From positions 1-64,000 of the forward strand of contig JACVZY010000081.1 in NCBI GenBank assembly GCA_014654705.1: DNA of 64,000 nucleotides. The letters run 5' to 3'. Each line of letters begins with the position of its first letter. Positions within the stretch are counted from its first letter, which is position 1. The notes under the pieces are model-generated. The model saw only the letters and a list, made by a program, of their open reading frames with translations, made no database searches and was not told the origin of the DNA. This DNA is from Ignavibacteria bacterium. GTDB lineage: Bacteria > Bacteroidota > Ignavibacteria > Kapaibacteriales > UBA4661. Positions 8,924 through 16,765 of the stretch are shown here, piece by piece. The translations under genes were made by a program, and so were the position numbers.

Positions 8924-10531
8924 CTATTTCACTTTTGCTAATTTTTGTACTTCTGGGAAAAGCTGTAATGCTTTTTGCACTTGTTTGTCGGCGGTAATGT
9001 CCACCATCGTTTTTTCGTTGATATTCCAGACGCTTCGTGCAATTTGTGCTTTGATGTAGGTTTTGATGGAGCGCTCATCTGCTTTGAATTGCGCTTCGTT
9101 CCATTGTACGCCGCGCTTCTCCGCCATAGAGCGGAGCATTGCCACAGCGTCCGCACCGACTGTGAAGCCCGAAAGGAAGCGCGGAAACTCACTTTGATAT
9201 TGCTTGCGAATCGCATCGCCGTTTTCATTCATGTAGCGGTCGCAGAACTCGCGCAAAACCTTGCTTGCCAGCTCAATGAACAGCCTTGTTACCGTGTCAG
9301 ATTTGACAACGTAGTCCGGCACGATGCCGCCGCCGCCATAGACAGTGCGCCCGCCAAGCGTTTTGAAGGCAGGACGAGCCGAATCACCTTTTTCTTTATG
9401 GTCGAAATTATCGCCCTCTTCAGCAACCGTACGACCTTGCAGAGCGCGATACTTCTGAGCATCCTTGTAATCGCGCTGAATGGAACGCCCCGACGGAGTA
9501 TAGTATCTCGAAACAGTAAGTCGGTACGACGAGCCGTCCGCAAGTTCGTAAGGGCGCTGAACCAAGCCCTTGCCGAAAGATGTCTCACCCACAATTAAGC
9601 CTCTATCTAAATCCTGCACTGCGCCCGCCACAATTTCACTGGCAGACGCAGAACCCGCATCAATGAGGACAATAAGCGGAATATCTTCAAACTCACCGCC
9701 ACCGGTGGCAATGTAGTCATCGTCAAAAGAAGTTTGCCGCCCTTTGGTATGAACTATTTCTTTTCCGTCCTCAATAAAGGCATCTGACATTTCACGAGCT
9801 TGCTCCAAAAGACCGCCCGGATTGCCGCGCAAGTCCAGAATCATCCGTTTCATGCCTTCCGAGCGTAGTTTCCGTGCGGCTTGTACAAACTCGTCGAACA
9901 TGGTAGCGCGGAATTGATTAACAGCAATGTAGCCAATATCGGTGTTGGGAATGAGGAACGATGCACTCACGCTGTAAATCGGGATTTTGTCGCGGGTGAT
10001 GGTGAAGTCCACGAGGTCTTTCATTGCGCCACGTTTGATACTGACTGTCACTTGCGTCCCTTTCACGCCCTTGAGCCGCTTAATAACCGATGTGTCGGCA
10101 ATACCAACCGCGTTCTTGCCATCAATTTTCACAATCTTGTCACCCGCTCGGATGCCCAATTTTTCGCTCGGACCACCAATAATTGGCGTTACAACAGTGA
10201 TAGTATCGTTAATGATTTCAAATTGAACTCCGATGCCTTCAAAGCTGCCGAAGAGGTCTTCATGCTCGCGCTGCTTGAGCGAGGCAGGAATATAGACTGA
10301 ATGCGGGTCGAGTTCGTTGAGCATCCCTTTGATAGCGGCTTCGGTGAGTTTTTGTGTCGGCACATCGTCCACATAGTTCCGTTCGGCATTTTCCAGAATG
10401 GATTCAAATTTTTTGACCTGCTCCCGCGCAGAACTCCCGCCTGAAAAGCGAGGAAGAAAGCGGCTTGCAAGAATAACACCGAGAAGAGTACCGATGACGA
10501 TACCGAGTAGAATAAGGGCAATTTTTTTCAT
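8924..10531 (-). CDS. S41 family C-terminal processing peptidase (CtpA/Prc type) with PDZ domain
   Basis: A 535-residue membrane-anchored periplasmic serine protease. Residues 1-30 form an uncleaved signal anchor ([20 protein letters not shown]). An N-terminal helical segment (40-90) precedes a PDZ domain (about 95-180, with GIGVQFE and [13 protein letters not shown]). The S41 core follows: [11 protein letters not shown] near 245, nucleophile serine in [12 protein letters not shown] near 297, and the catalytic lysine in [11 protein letters not shown] near 322. The C-terminal 150 residues are typical of Bacteroidota CtpA-like proteases. Family members trim or degrade periplasmic and secreted proteins. 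It lies 11 bp downstream of the DUF5615 toxin-like gene on the same strand, so read-through from the toxin-antitoxin pair is possible, and it ends at a strong terminator. Confidence 0.95.
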   Translation of the reverse strand: MKKIALILLGIVIGTLLGVILASRFLPRFSGGSSAREQVKKFESILENAERNYVDDVPTQKLTEAAIKGMLNELDPHSVYIPASLKQREHEDLFGSFEGIGVQFEIINDTITVVTPIIGGPSEKLGIRAGDKIVKIDGKNAVGIADTSVIKRLKGVKGTQVTVSIKRGAMKDLVDFTITRDKIPIYSVSASFLIPNTDIGYIAVNQFRATMFDEFVQAARKLRSEGMKRMILDLRGNPGGLLEQAREMSDAFIEDGKEIVHTKGRQTSFDDDYIATGGGEFEDIPLIVLIDAGSASASEIVAGAVQDLDRGLIVGETSFGKGLVQRPYELADGSSYRLTVSRYYTPSGRSIQRDYKDAQKYRALQGRTVAEEGDNFDHKEKGDSARPAFKTLGGRTVYGGGGIVPDYVVKSDTVTRLFIELASKVLREFCDRYMNENGDAIRKQYQSEFPRFLSGFTVGADAVAMLRSMAEKRGVQWNEAQFKADERSIKTYIKAQIARSVWNINEKTMVDITADKQVQKALQLFPEVQKLAKVK

Positions 10532-10542
10532 AAAAACGAAGA

Positions 10543-10914
10543 TTATGGTCGAATTGGAAGCGTTCGCAGCCGTAGCGATTTTTCTGTTAGAGTTGCTATA
10601 ATCTGACTTTCAGCCATTGCTGCTTGCATTGACGGTAGTGCGCGTAAAAGAAGCGAATGAATAGTTTCTGGGTCAATTTGTGATAGCCTCAGGGTTAATA
10701 CCGATGGCGAAGAATGGTTGTTTAGTGCGATTAAATCTGAAAAGTCAAGGTCATTGGTCAATACAAAGCGATTTTCGGTTCGTGCATATTCAAGAATAGC
10801 GCTATCGGAGGCGCTTTGAGGTAGAACGGTAGAAACGCGAAGAGCATCATGTGCATGCTGTTGGAGAAAAGTAACTGTGAGCGGTGAAACATTCATATCA
10901 AGGATGAAACGCAT
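10543..10914 (-). CDS. DUF5615 (Mut7-C-like PIN) toxin-like protein
   Basis: A 123-residue protein of the DUF5615 family, a PIN-like/Mut7-C fold proposed to act as the ribonuclease of type II toxin-antitoxin pairs (VapC45-like). The typical N terminus MRFILDMNVSPLT carries an acidic residue for the metal site, SASDSAILEYARTENR matches the family helix (usually D-x-x-I-L-x-x-A), and VLTNDLDFSDL is the conserved second acidic cluster. It starts 6 bp after the stop of the DUF433 gene, which is the normal order for these pairs. Toxicity and targets are not known for this copy. Confidence 0.85.
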   Translation of the reverse strand: MRFILDMNVSPLTVTFLQQHAHDALRVSTVLPQSASDSAILEYARTENRFVLTNDLDFSDLIALNNHSSPSVLTLRLSQIDPETIHSLLLRALPSMQAAMAESQIIATLTEKSLRLRTLPIRP

Positions 10915-10920
10915 AGCAGT

Positions 10921-11142
10921 TTATGGAAGAGCAATAGAACGATCGGAAATTACCCAAGCCCCGTATTCGGCTGCTTGACTGATGTCATCGTCTTCCAGTT
11001 CAGGGTAGTACTCGCAAATTTTTGCATGACTATTCCCTGATGCAAGCAGTTTTAGAATAGTACTTGCGGTAATGCGTGTTCCTCGAATTGTGGGTTGTCC
11101 CAAGCAAATATCAGGATGAGACGTAATGCGTGGAAAGTCCAT
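10921..11142 (-). CDS. DUF433 family antitoxin-like protein
   Basis: A 73-residue DUF433 protein (VapB45-like), a small winged-helix DNA-binding family usually encoded directly before a DUF5615 PIN-like protein. The hallmark GQPTIRGTRIT (residues 15-25) followed by a helix and the motif YPELEDDDISQAAEYGAW is clear. Its likely role is to bind and neutralise the neighbouring toxin-like protein and to autoregulate the pair. The ATG at 11142 gives the family-typical N terminus (DFPRITSHPDIC). No Shine-Dalgarno site is visible, as for most genes here. Confidence 0.87.
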   Translation of the reverse strand: MDFPRITSHPDICLGQPTIRGTRITASTILKLLASGNSHAKICEYYPELEDDDISQAAEYGAWVISDRSIALP

Positions 11143-11234
11143 ATCTTTTGGCTCTAATGTGCAATGACTCTACTGCATGATTACGAACATAACATACAAG
11201 ATTTTCACCAAACAAGCAAGATTTCATCCCGAAT

Positions 11235-13289
11235 TTACCGCAAAACAACCCTGAACGACGCACGAATAGAGCGTCCCGGCATGGGAAAATTACGAATGAC
11301 CGCATATCGCTCATCAAACAAATTATCGCCTTGAAGTCTTGCCGTTGCTTGCGTACTGCCAATCATAAACGCCATTTCCGCAAATGCACCAACTATAACG
11401 AACGCGGGCAGTACGGATTCGGGCGCATTGGAAGGCAGGTAGAACCGCTCACCTGCAAATTGTGCCGTCAGCCCTGTTTTCACGCGAATATCCGGCGAAA
11501 TACTGCGCTTGAGCGCCAGTACGCCTGATGCACAATGCTGCGGCGTGTAAATAAGCTGTTTGCCGCGCACAAAACTTGACGGCGTTTCGTTAGTTGCGCG
11601 TTGGTAGGTGTAGTTGATTGTGAGCGTCGCTGCTTGCTGACGATCATCTTCCAATGCCGCTTGGAGGCTTGTTTCTATGCCATAGCTTTGTGCATCGGCT
11701 ATGTTCTGTGCCGAGACGGTAAATGGCGAAGTTTGCACGGCAAGAATTTGATTTTCCGTGCGATGATAGAAGCCGTCTACACTTGCATCCAGGCGAAGAA
11801 GTCCATACAAAATTTCACCATAGATGGTTTGTTGGGTCTTCCAGCTTGTGCCAAGACTGAAACAGTTAGCGCGTTCAGGTTTTAGGCGGCTGTTCCCGAA
11901 ATTGAGGTAGTACAATTCATTGAACGATGGCGGGCGAAAATTATAGCTCCATTCAGCTCGAAACGCCCATGCCGAATCAAGTATCCATGCGCCTCCGGCA
12001 AGAGGCGATAGTGCCGTGCCAACATCGGAATAAAAATCTAACCGCACCGCAGCATTCGCCGCAAAGTGCGTTCCCAACGCTTTCCACGCGACATCACCCT
12101 TGCCTGCAAAAGCAGTATTTGTGCGCTCCACGAATGTACCCACATCACGCTGAAGCATATTGCCCTTGAGAGTAGATGCGCTGTGCTCCACAAGCCATTC
12201 ATGCGAGACCTGCACATCTGGAATATTCGTACTTTCGTCGAAGCGCAAGCGCCCACTTATTGAGTAATCCTGCGCTCGAAAGCGCTCATCGATACCGTTT
12301 GCGCCAAATTGTCGTGCATCGGGGTCGAGGTAATGCAGCGTGTTCCATTTCCCGGAAGCCAAAAGGGTGAATAGTACTTGCTCCGCAGGAATATACGCCA
12401 TGCGGAGCGATAGAAGCACATCGTCTTCGCCCAGACGTGCACGCGCCATCTCGACATTCCCTTGCACAACGGCTCCCGGCGTGCCGCGCTCGCCCGAACG
12501 CGCCATGCAACGCGCTTGCAGACTGAAGCGTGAAGATTGTGCTGCGATAAGAGCATTAGCGGCAAGATTGCGAAAGTCAGCATTCATGCGCTCGAGAGTA
12601 ACATTTTGCCCAAAATCATTGAATGGGAAAGGATAGTTCCCACGGGCTGATTGGTATTCAGCACCAGCAAATATGCCACCTCTGCCATTGCCAAAGAGGT
12701 CAAACGGCAGTGCTCCCGAAAGTGCGCCGCGAAATTCTTGAAAGGATGCGGCTTCTGCTTCCGCCTGTGCTTCTGCCCTTGATGCGCTTGATTTTGTGCG
12801 GATATTGACCGCTCCACCCATAGCATTGCCGCCAAAAACGGCAGCACCGCCACCGCGCACGACCTCAATTTCTTCCAGCATTGAGGCGGGCAGTGTTGAA
12901 AAATCGAACTGTCCGCTTTGAGTAGATTGCAAGCGAATCCCATCCAGCAATACTGCCGTCTGCGAAGCACTCGCGCCACGTAGAGAGACCGTTTTTAAGC
13001 CGCTCAGACCGCCGTAATTCCTCACAAACACTCCGGGCATAAAACTGAGTGCGTCCGCAATCTGCCGAGCGCCCAGCGTCTTGATAGCCTCAGCCGACAA
13101 AGCAGTCGTGGAAGCCGAAAGCCGCGCAGAGCCTGTGCCGATACGCTGCGCGGTGATGTCCACCGCTGAAAAGCGCTTTGTGCGTATGGTGTCGGCGATT
13201 TCCTTGCGCGATTGCCCATAGAGCGCTGTTGTGTAGGCTTTGTAATCGAGACAAAGAAGCAAGAGAAAAGTGAAAAGTCGTGTTTTCAT
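11235..13289 (-). CDS. TonB-dependent outer-membrane receptor (BtuB/siderophore type)
   Basis: A 684-residue outer-membrane transporter. It has a signal peptide (1-26), then a plug domain (about 40-155) with SLRGASASQTAVLLDGIRL and EIEVVRGGGAAVFGGNAMGG, then a 22-strand barrel ending in NLFDERYAVIRNFPMPGRSI and a terminal aromatic-poor VVLR. Unlike the SusC protein elsewhere in the window it has no carboxypeptidase-like N-terminal domain, so it belongs with classical vitamin B12/iron-complex receptors. The substrate cannot be decided: no cobalamin riboswitch is visible in the 89 bp upstream, and no ABC transporter genes are adjacent. It is divergent from the hydroxy-acid oxidase gene. Confidence 0.9.
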   Translation of the reverse strand: MKTRLFTFLLLLCLDYKAYTTALYGQSRKEIADTIRTKRFSAVDITAQRIGTGSARLSASTTALSAEAIKTLGARQIADALSFMPGVFVRNYGGLSGLKTVSLRGASASQTAVLLDGIRLQSTQSGQFDFSTLPASMLEEIEVVRGGGAAVFGGNAMGGAVNIRTKSSASRAEAQAEAEAASFQEFRGALSGALPFDLFGNGRGGIFAGAEYQSARGNYPFPFNDFGQNVTLERMNADFRNLAANALIAAQSSRFSLQARCMARSGERGTPGAVVQGNVEMARARLGEDDVLLSLRMAYIPAEQVLFTLLASGKWNTLHYLDPDARQFGANGIDERFRAQDYSISGRLRFDESTNIPDVQVSHEWLVEHSASTLKGNMLQRDVGTFVERTNTAFAGKGDVAWKALGTHFAANAAVRLDFYSDVGTALSPLAGGAWILDSAWAFRAEWSYNFRPPSFNELYYLNFGNSRLKPERANCFSLGTSWKTQQTIYGEILYGLLRLDASVDGFYHRTENQILAVQTSPFTVSAQNIADAQSYGIETSLQAALEDDRQQAATLTINYTYQRATNETPSSFVRGKQLIYTPQHCASGVLALKRSISPDIRVKTGLTAQFAGERFYLPSNAPESVLPAFVIVGAFAEMAFMIGSTQATARLQGDNLFDERYAVIRNFPMPGRSIRASFRVVLR

Positions 13290-13378
13290 GGAGCAAAACT
13301 ACGATATTCCCGCGTTTTTTGGTAAATTATCGTTTGACTGATTGCCTTCATTGTAACCACAGTTGAGAATGTACCACG

Positions 13379-14455
13379 ATGACACCCGTAATTAACCTTG
13401 CCGATATTGAGCGAAAAGCTGCCGAGCAGATGAGCCATAATGCCCACGAATACTACATTGGCGGTGCAGCAGACGAAATAAGCATTGCTGAAAATGCCCG
13501 CTCCTTTCGGTCGCTTTCGCTTCTACCGCGTGTGATGCGCGATGTGTCCGTGCGGTCGCTGGAGACCACGCTTCTGGGGCAACCGTTCTCAATGCCGATA
13601 GGTATTGCTCCTACCGCCATGCAACGTCTTGCTCACGCTGATGGCGAGCTTGCCACAGCCCGCGCTGCGGCGGCAATGCGGGTACCGATGATTCTGAGTA
13701 CGACTTCCACCGTCGCCGTCGAGGATGTGGCGCGTGTGCCGGATGTGGCTCTGTGGTTTCAGGTCTATGTTTACAAAGACCGCGAAGCCACACGAGAAGT
13801 GGCTGAGCGGGCGGCAGCAAGCGGCTGCAAAGCGCTCGTGCTGACGGTAGATACGCCATACCTCGGAAAGCGGGAGCGCGAAATCAAGGTTGGGTTTCAT
13901 CTGCCACCCGGAATGGAATTGCCGAATTACCGTGCTTTGGGAACGACCACCGTGCCAGAAGGCAAGCAAGAATCAGGGCTGGCAAGACACTTTACAGAAA
14001 ATATTGATCCCGCGCTTACGTGGAACGATGTAGAATGGCTGCGCTCGCTCACAAATTTGCCGATTGTTGTCAAAGGTATTCTGCGGAGCGATGACGCGCG
14101 GATGGCTGTGGAGCATGGTGCAGCGGGCATTATTGTTTCCAATCACGGCGGCAGGCAAGTCGATACGGCATTGGCGACAATTCGTGCGCTGCCCGCTATT
14201 GCAGAGGCAGTTGATAATCGTCTGGAGATTATGCTTGATGGCGGTGTGCGGCGTGGTACTGATGTTGTGAAGGCGCTGGCGCTGGGCGCAAAAGCAGTCT
14301 TTCTGGGTCGTCCGATTCTCTGGGGGCTTGCTTGTAACGGCGAGCGTGGCGCAAGGCAGGTTCTGGAGATTCTTCGTGATGAATTTGACCTTTCGATGGC
14401 GCTGTGTGGTTGCCGAAATGTGGTGGAAATTACCCGTGATTTGGTAGTTGAGTAG
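13379..14455 (+). CDS. FMN-dependent alpha-hydroxy-acid oxidase/dehydrogenase
   Basis: A 358-residue soluble flavoenzyme of the (S)-2-hydroxy-acid oxidase family (lactate oxidase, glycolate oxidase, LldD, mandelate dehydrogenase). It oxidises L-2-hydroxy acids to 2-oxo acids with FMN. Family landmarks are FSMPIGIAPTAMQRLAH near residue 72, FQVYVYKDR near 127, the catalytic His256 in VSNHGGRQVD with the substrate-binding Arg in the same motif, and the FMN phosphate site LDGGVRRGTDVVKALALGA near 290. The length matches oxidases (about 350-370) rather than the membrane-associated LldD (about 380-396). The start ATG at 13379 gives the conserved N terminus with EYYIGGAADE. It precedes dnaG by 55 bp on the same strand. 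Confidence 0.92.
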   Translation: MTPVINLADIERKAAEQMSHNAHEYYIGGAADEISIAENARSFRSLSLLPRVMRDVSVRSLETTLLGQPFSMPIGIAPTAMQRLAHADGELATARAAAAMRVPMILSTTSTVAVEDVARVPDVALWFQVYVYKDREATREVAERAAASGCKALVLTVDTPYLGKREREIKVGFHLPPGMELPNYRALGTTTVPEGKQESGLARHFTENIDPALTWNDVEWLRSLTNLPIVVKGILRSDDARMAVEHGAAGIIVSNHGGRQVDTALATIRALPAIAEAVDNRLEIMLDGGVRRGTDVVKALALGAKAVFLGRPILWGLACNGERGARQVLEILRDEFDLSMALCGCRNVVEITRDLVVE

Positions 14456-14510
14456 TACGTCAATGTGAAACTGTAAGTGGATAGTCAATTTTGCAAATAA
14501 GCAAGTATTT

Positions 14511-16535
14511 ATGCGTATTCCCGAACATCTTATCGAACAAATCCGCCGCGACACTGATATTGTCGAGGTGATTAGTGATTTTGTTATGCTCAAAAAGCGG
14601 GGGCGCAATTACTTGGGGTTGTGTCCTTTTCACAGCGAAAAAACACCATCCTTCAATGTGCTGCCCGAAAAAGGTATCTTCAAATGCTTCGGCTGCGGCA
14701 AAGGCGGTGACGCGATAACGTTCATCCGCGAACACCAGAAAATGAGCTACGTGGAAGCTGTAAAATTACTTGCCGAAAGGCTTGGAATAACCCTTCCAGA
14801 CGACACAGGCGAACAGGCGCAGAGCGAAAATAACCGCTATGAAAATGCGTATAACGCTCTTCGCTTTGCGGGTAATTTTTTCTACAAAAATCTTTACGGC
14901 GACCTTGGCTCGGAAGCGCTCGAATACGTGCGAATGCGCGGTTTTAGCGAAGAAACCGTGAAAAAATTTGCCCTTGGCTATGCGCCGGATAGTTTCAATG
15001 CCACGATGAATGAACTGACGGCATTGGGTGTGAGCGAAGAAGCGCTTGTGGATGCAGGTTTGGTGAGTAAAAAAGAAGAATCGGGGCGCATTTACGACCG
15101 TTTTCGCGGACGGCTGATATTTCCAATTCAGAATCCCACAGGGCGCGTCATTGGCTTTGGTGGGCGACGAATGAGCGACGATGATAAAACGTCGGCAAAA
15201 TATCTGAATTCCCCGCAATCGCTAGTCTATAACAAAAGTGAAGTCCTCTATGGGATTTTTCAAGCAAAAGATGCGCTCCGAAAGCTGGAATACGGAATTT
15301 TGGTGGAAGGCTATGCAGACTTGCTGAGTGTCTCGCAAGCGGGTTTTCAAAATGTCGTGGCTTCGAGCGGCACAGCGCTGACGAAGGAGCAATTACGCTT
15401 ACTTTCACGCTTTTGCAAACGTCTGAAAATTGTCTATGATTCCGACAAAGCAGGTGTTAATGCTGCCTTACGGGGCTTGGATTTGGCGGTAGAAGAAGGT
15501 TTTGATGTCGAAATTGTTCGCTTGCCCGATGGTGACGACCCCGACAGCATTATCCAGCGCGATGGTGCAGATGCGTTCCAACACCGCCTCAAGACTGCAC
15601 TTTCGCTTGTGGATTTCAAAGGAGAAATTTTCCGTGAGCAGGGCTTGCTTGCTACGCCGACGGGCAAGGCAGAAGCCGTGCGCTCTATGATGGAAACGAT
15701 TGCCAAAGTCCCCGACCGCATCAAACGGGACTTTATGATACAATCCGTTGCCATGCGTTTTGCGCTCCGCGAAGAAGATTTGTACGAAGAATTAACGAAA
15801 ATCCTACGTCGCAATCAATTCACCGAAGCGAAAGAACGCGCAAAACCACAGAGCCGCGAGGCAAACGATGCGCTGCCGGCGACAGAGCCGCGAAAAACAG
15901 GTGAACAAGGTCAGCTCTTGCGTTTAGAAGAAGAACCTTCCAGAGACCGCACAAATACTCCGTTGTCCACGGCATTAACGCGAAGTGGTGAAAGCTCACT
16001 TGAGAAAACTTCATCTTCCTCACAATCTTTTTCACAACAGCCTTCACAGCAAATTTTCCCCGAAGAAGAAGAGCTGTTGCGGCTTGCGCTCACCGTCGAA
16101 GGAGCGTGTGCGTATATGAAGCAGAAAATGGGGATTTCGGAAGATTTTTTTCTGAGCGCCGAAGCAAAAGTATTATTTGTGATCATTGATGAGGCTTCAG
16201 AGCGCGGAAAGCCTCTTGAAGCCTTGCTTCGTGCATCAGCTGAAGGTGAAGATTTGCATTATGGAATTATGGGACTGGCAATACGCCGCGAGACACCAAG
16301 CGAGAGATGGCGGGATTTCAATGTGGATATTTCCGAAGACCTTGCGCGTATGATGCGAGATTGTGTCCATCGAGTGATGATGCGTACACTCGACCTCGAA
16401 CTTGCCGCTTTGCAGGACAGCCTCAAATATGCAGAAAATACAGATGATGGCGACAGAACATCTGCACTCCTCCGGCAAATACAGGAACTAGACACTAAAA
16501 AGCGTGATGTCCGCTTGCTTTTGGTAACGCATTAA
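14511..16535 (+). CDS. dnaG: DNA primase
   Basis: A 674-residue replication primase, which makes RNA primers on the lagging strand. The N-terminal CHC2 zinc ribbon uses Cys38, His41, Cys59 and Cys62 (CPFH...KCFGCGKGG). The RNA-polymerase core follows with YAPDSFNATM and the TOPRIM domain, containing ILVEGYADLLS (near 265) and VYDSDKAGVNA (near 308) with the metal-binding acidic residues. Between the core and the C-terminal helicase-binding helices is a hydrophilic low-complexity linker (about 435-515) rich in Ser, Gln and Glu, longer than in Escherichia coli. The ATG at 14511 starts the canonical RIPEHLIEQI. It ends 230 bp before the susC gene. Confidence 0.97.
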   Translation: MRIPEHLIEQIRRDTDIVEVISDFVMLKKRGRNYLGLCPFHSEKTPSFNVLPEKGIFKCFGCGKGGDAITFIREHQKMSYVEAVKLLAERLGITLPDDTGEQAQSENNRYENAYNALRFAGNFFYKNLYGDLGSEALEYVRMRGFSEETVKKFALGYAPDSFNATMNELTALGVSEEALVDAGLVSKKEESGRIYDRFRGRLIFPIQNPTGRVIGFGGRRMSDDDKTSAKYLNSPQSLVYNKSEVLYGIFQAKDALRKLEYGILVEGYADLLSVSQAGFQNVVASSGTALTKEQLRLLSRFCKRLKIVYDSDKAGVNAALRGLDLAVEEGFDVEIVRLPDGDDPDSIIQRDGADAFQHRLKTALSLVDFKGEIFREQGLLATPTGKAEAVRSMMETIAKVPDRIKRDFMIQSVAMRFALREEDLYEELTKILRRNQFTEAKERAKPQSREANDALPATEPRKTGEQGQLLRLEEEPSRDRTNTPLSTALTRSGESSLEKTSSSSQSFSQQPSQQIFPEEEELLRLALTVEGACAYMKQKMGISEDFFLSAEAKVLFVIIDEASERGKPLEALLRASAEGEDLHYGIMGLAIRRETPSERWRDFNVDISEDLARMMRDCVHRVMMRTLDLELAALQDSLKYAENTDDGDRTSALLRQIQELDTKKRDVRLLLVTH

Positions 16536-16570
16536 AGAAAATATTACGAATACTGGGAAGCATTTTGAAA

Positions 16571-16592
16571 AAATACTGAATATTCAGTATTT
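16571..16592. repeat. 22-bp perfect palindrome downstream of dnaG
   Basis: AAATACTGAATATTCAGTAT plus TT reads identically on both strands over 22 bases. It is too AT-rich and continuous to be a good terminator hairpin. Its position between dnaG and the susC promoter region suits an operator for a dimeric regulator. A second, shorter palindrome GAACAAATTTTGTTC lies at 16700-16714. Confidence 0.5.
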
Positions 16593-16663
16593 ACTTTTGC
16601 TTTTGGAATGACTATCTTATGGGTTGACAAAAACTCTCTTTTGAGCATTTGTTCGTTTTCTTG

Positions 16664-16694
16664 TTTGTTGTGTGTATCCTGCAAAGTATATCCC
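16664..16694 (+). promoter_or_regulatory. Candidate promoter of the SusCD locus
   Basis: TTTG at 16664-16667 and TATATCCC at 16687-16694 are separated by 19 bases, the same spacing as other candidate promoters in this window. The Bacteroidota vegetative consensus is TTTG about 19 bases before TAnnTTTG; the second box here matches only in TAnnT. The start codon is about 66 bases beyond the predicted start site. Confidence 0.35.
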
Positions 16695-16765
16695 CTACTG
16701 AACAAATTTTGTTCTATATCTTGACCTCAAATCCTTTTTTCTCAATTTTCATAAAGTAGTTGTGT

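Noticed and set aside
13290-13378. Possible cobalamin riboswitch upstream of the BtuB-like receptor
   Set aside because: The divergent gap is only 89 bp, too short for the riboswitch, and no B12-box-like sequence is visible.
13973-14608. Minus-strand 211-codon frame
   Set aside because: It is antisense to the hydroxy-acid oxidase and the conserved start of dnaG; no family resemblance.
16624-16652. TTGACA at 16624 as a sigma-70 -35 box before susC
   Set aside because: No acceptable -10 box lies 16-18 bases downstream.
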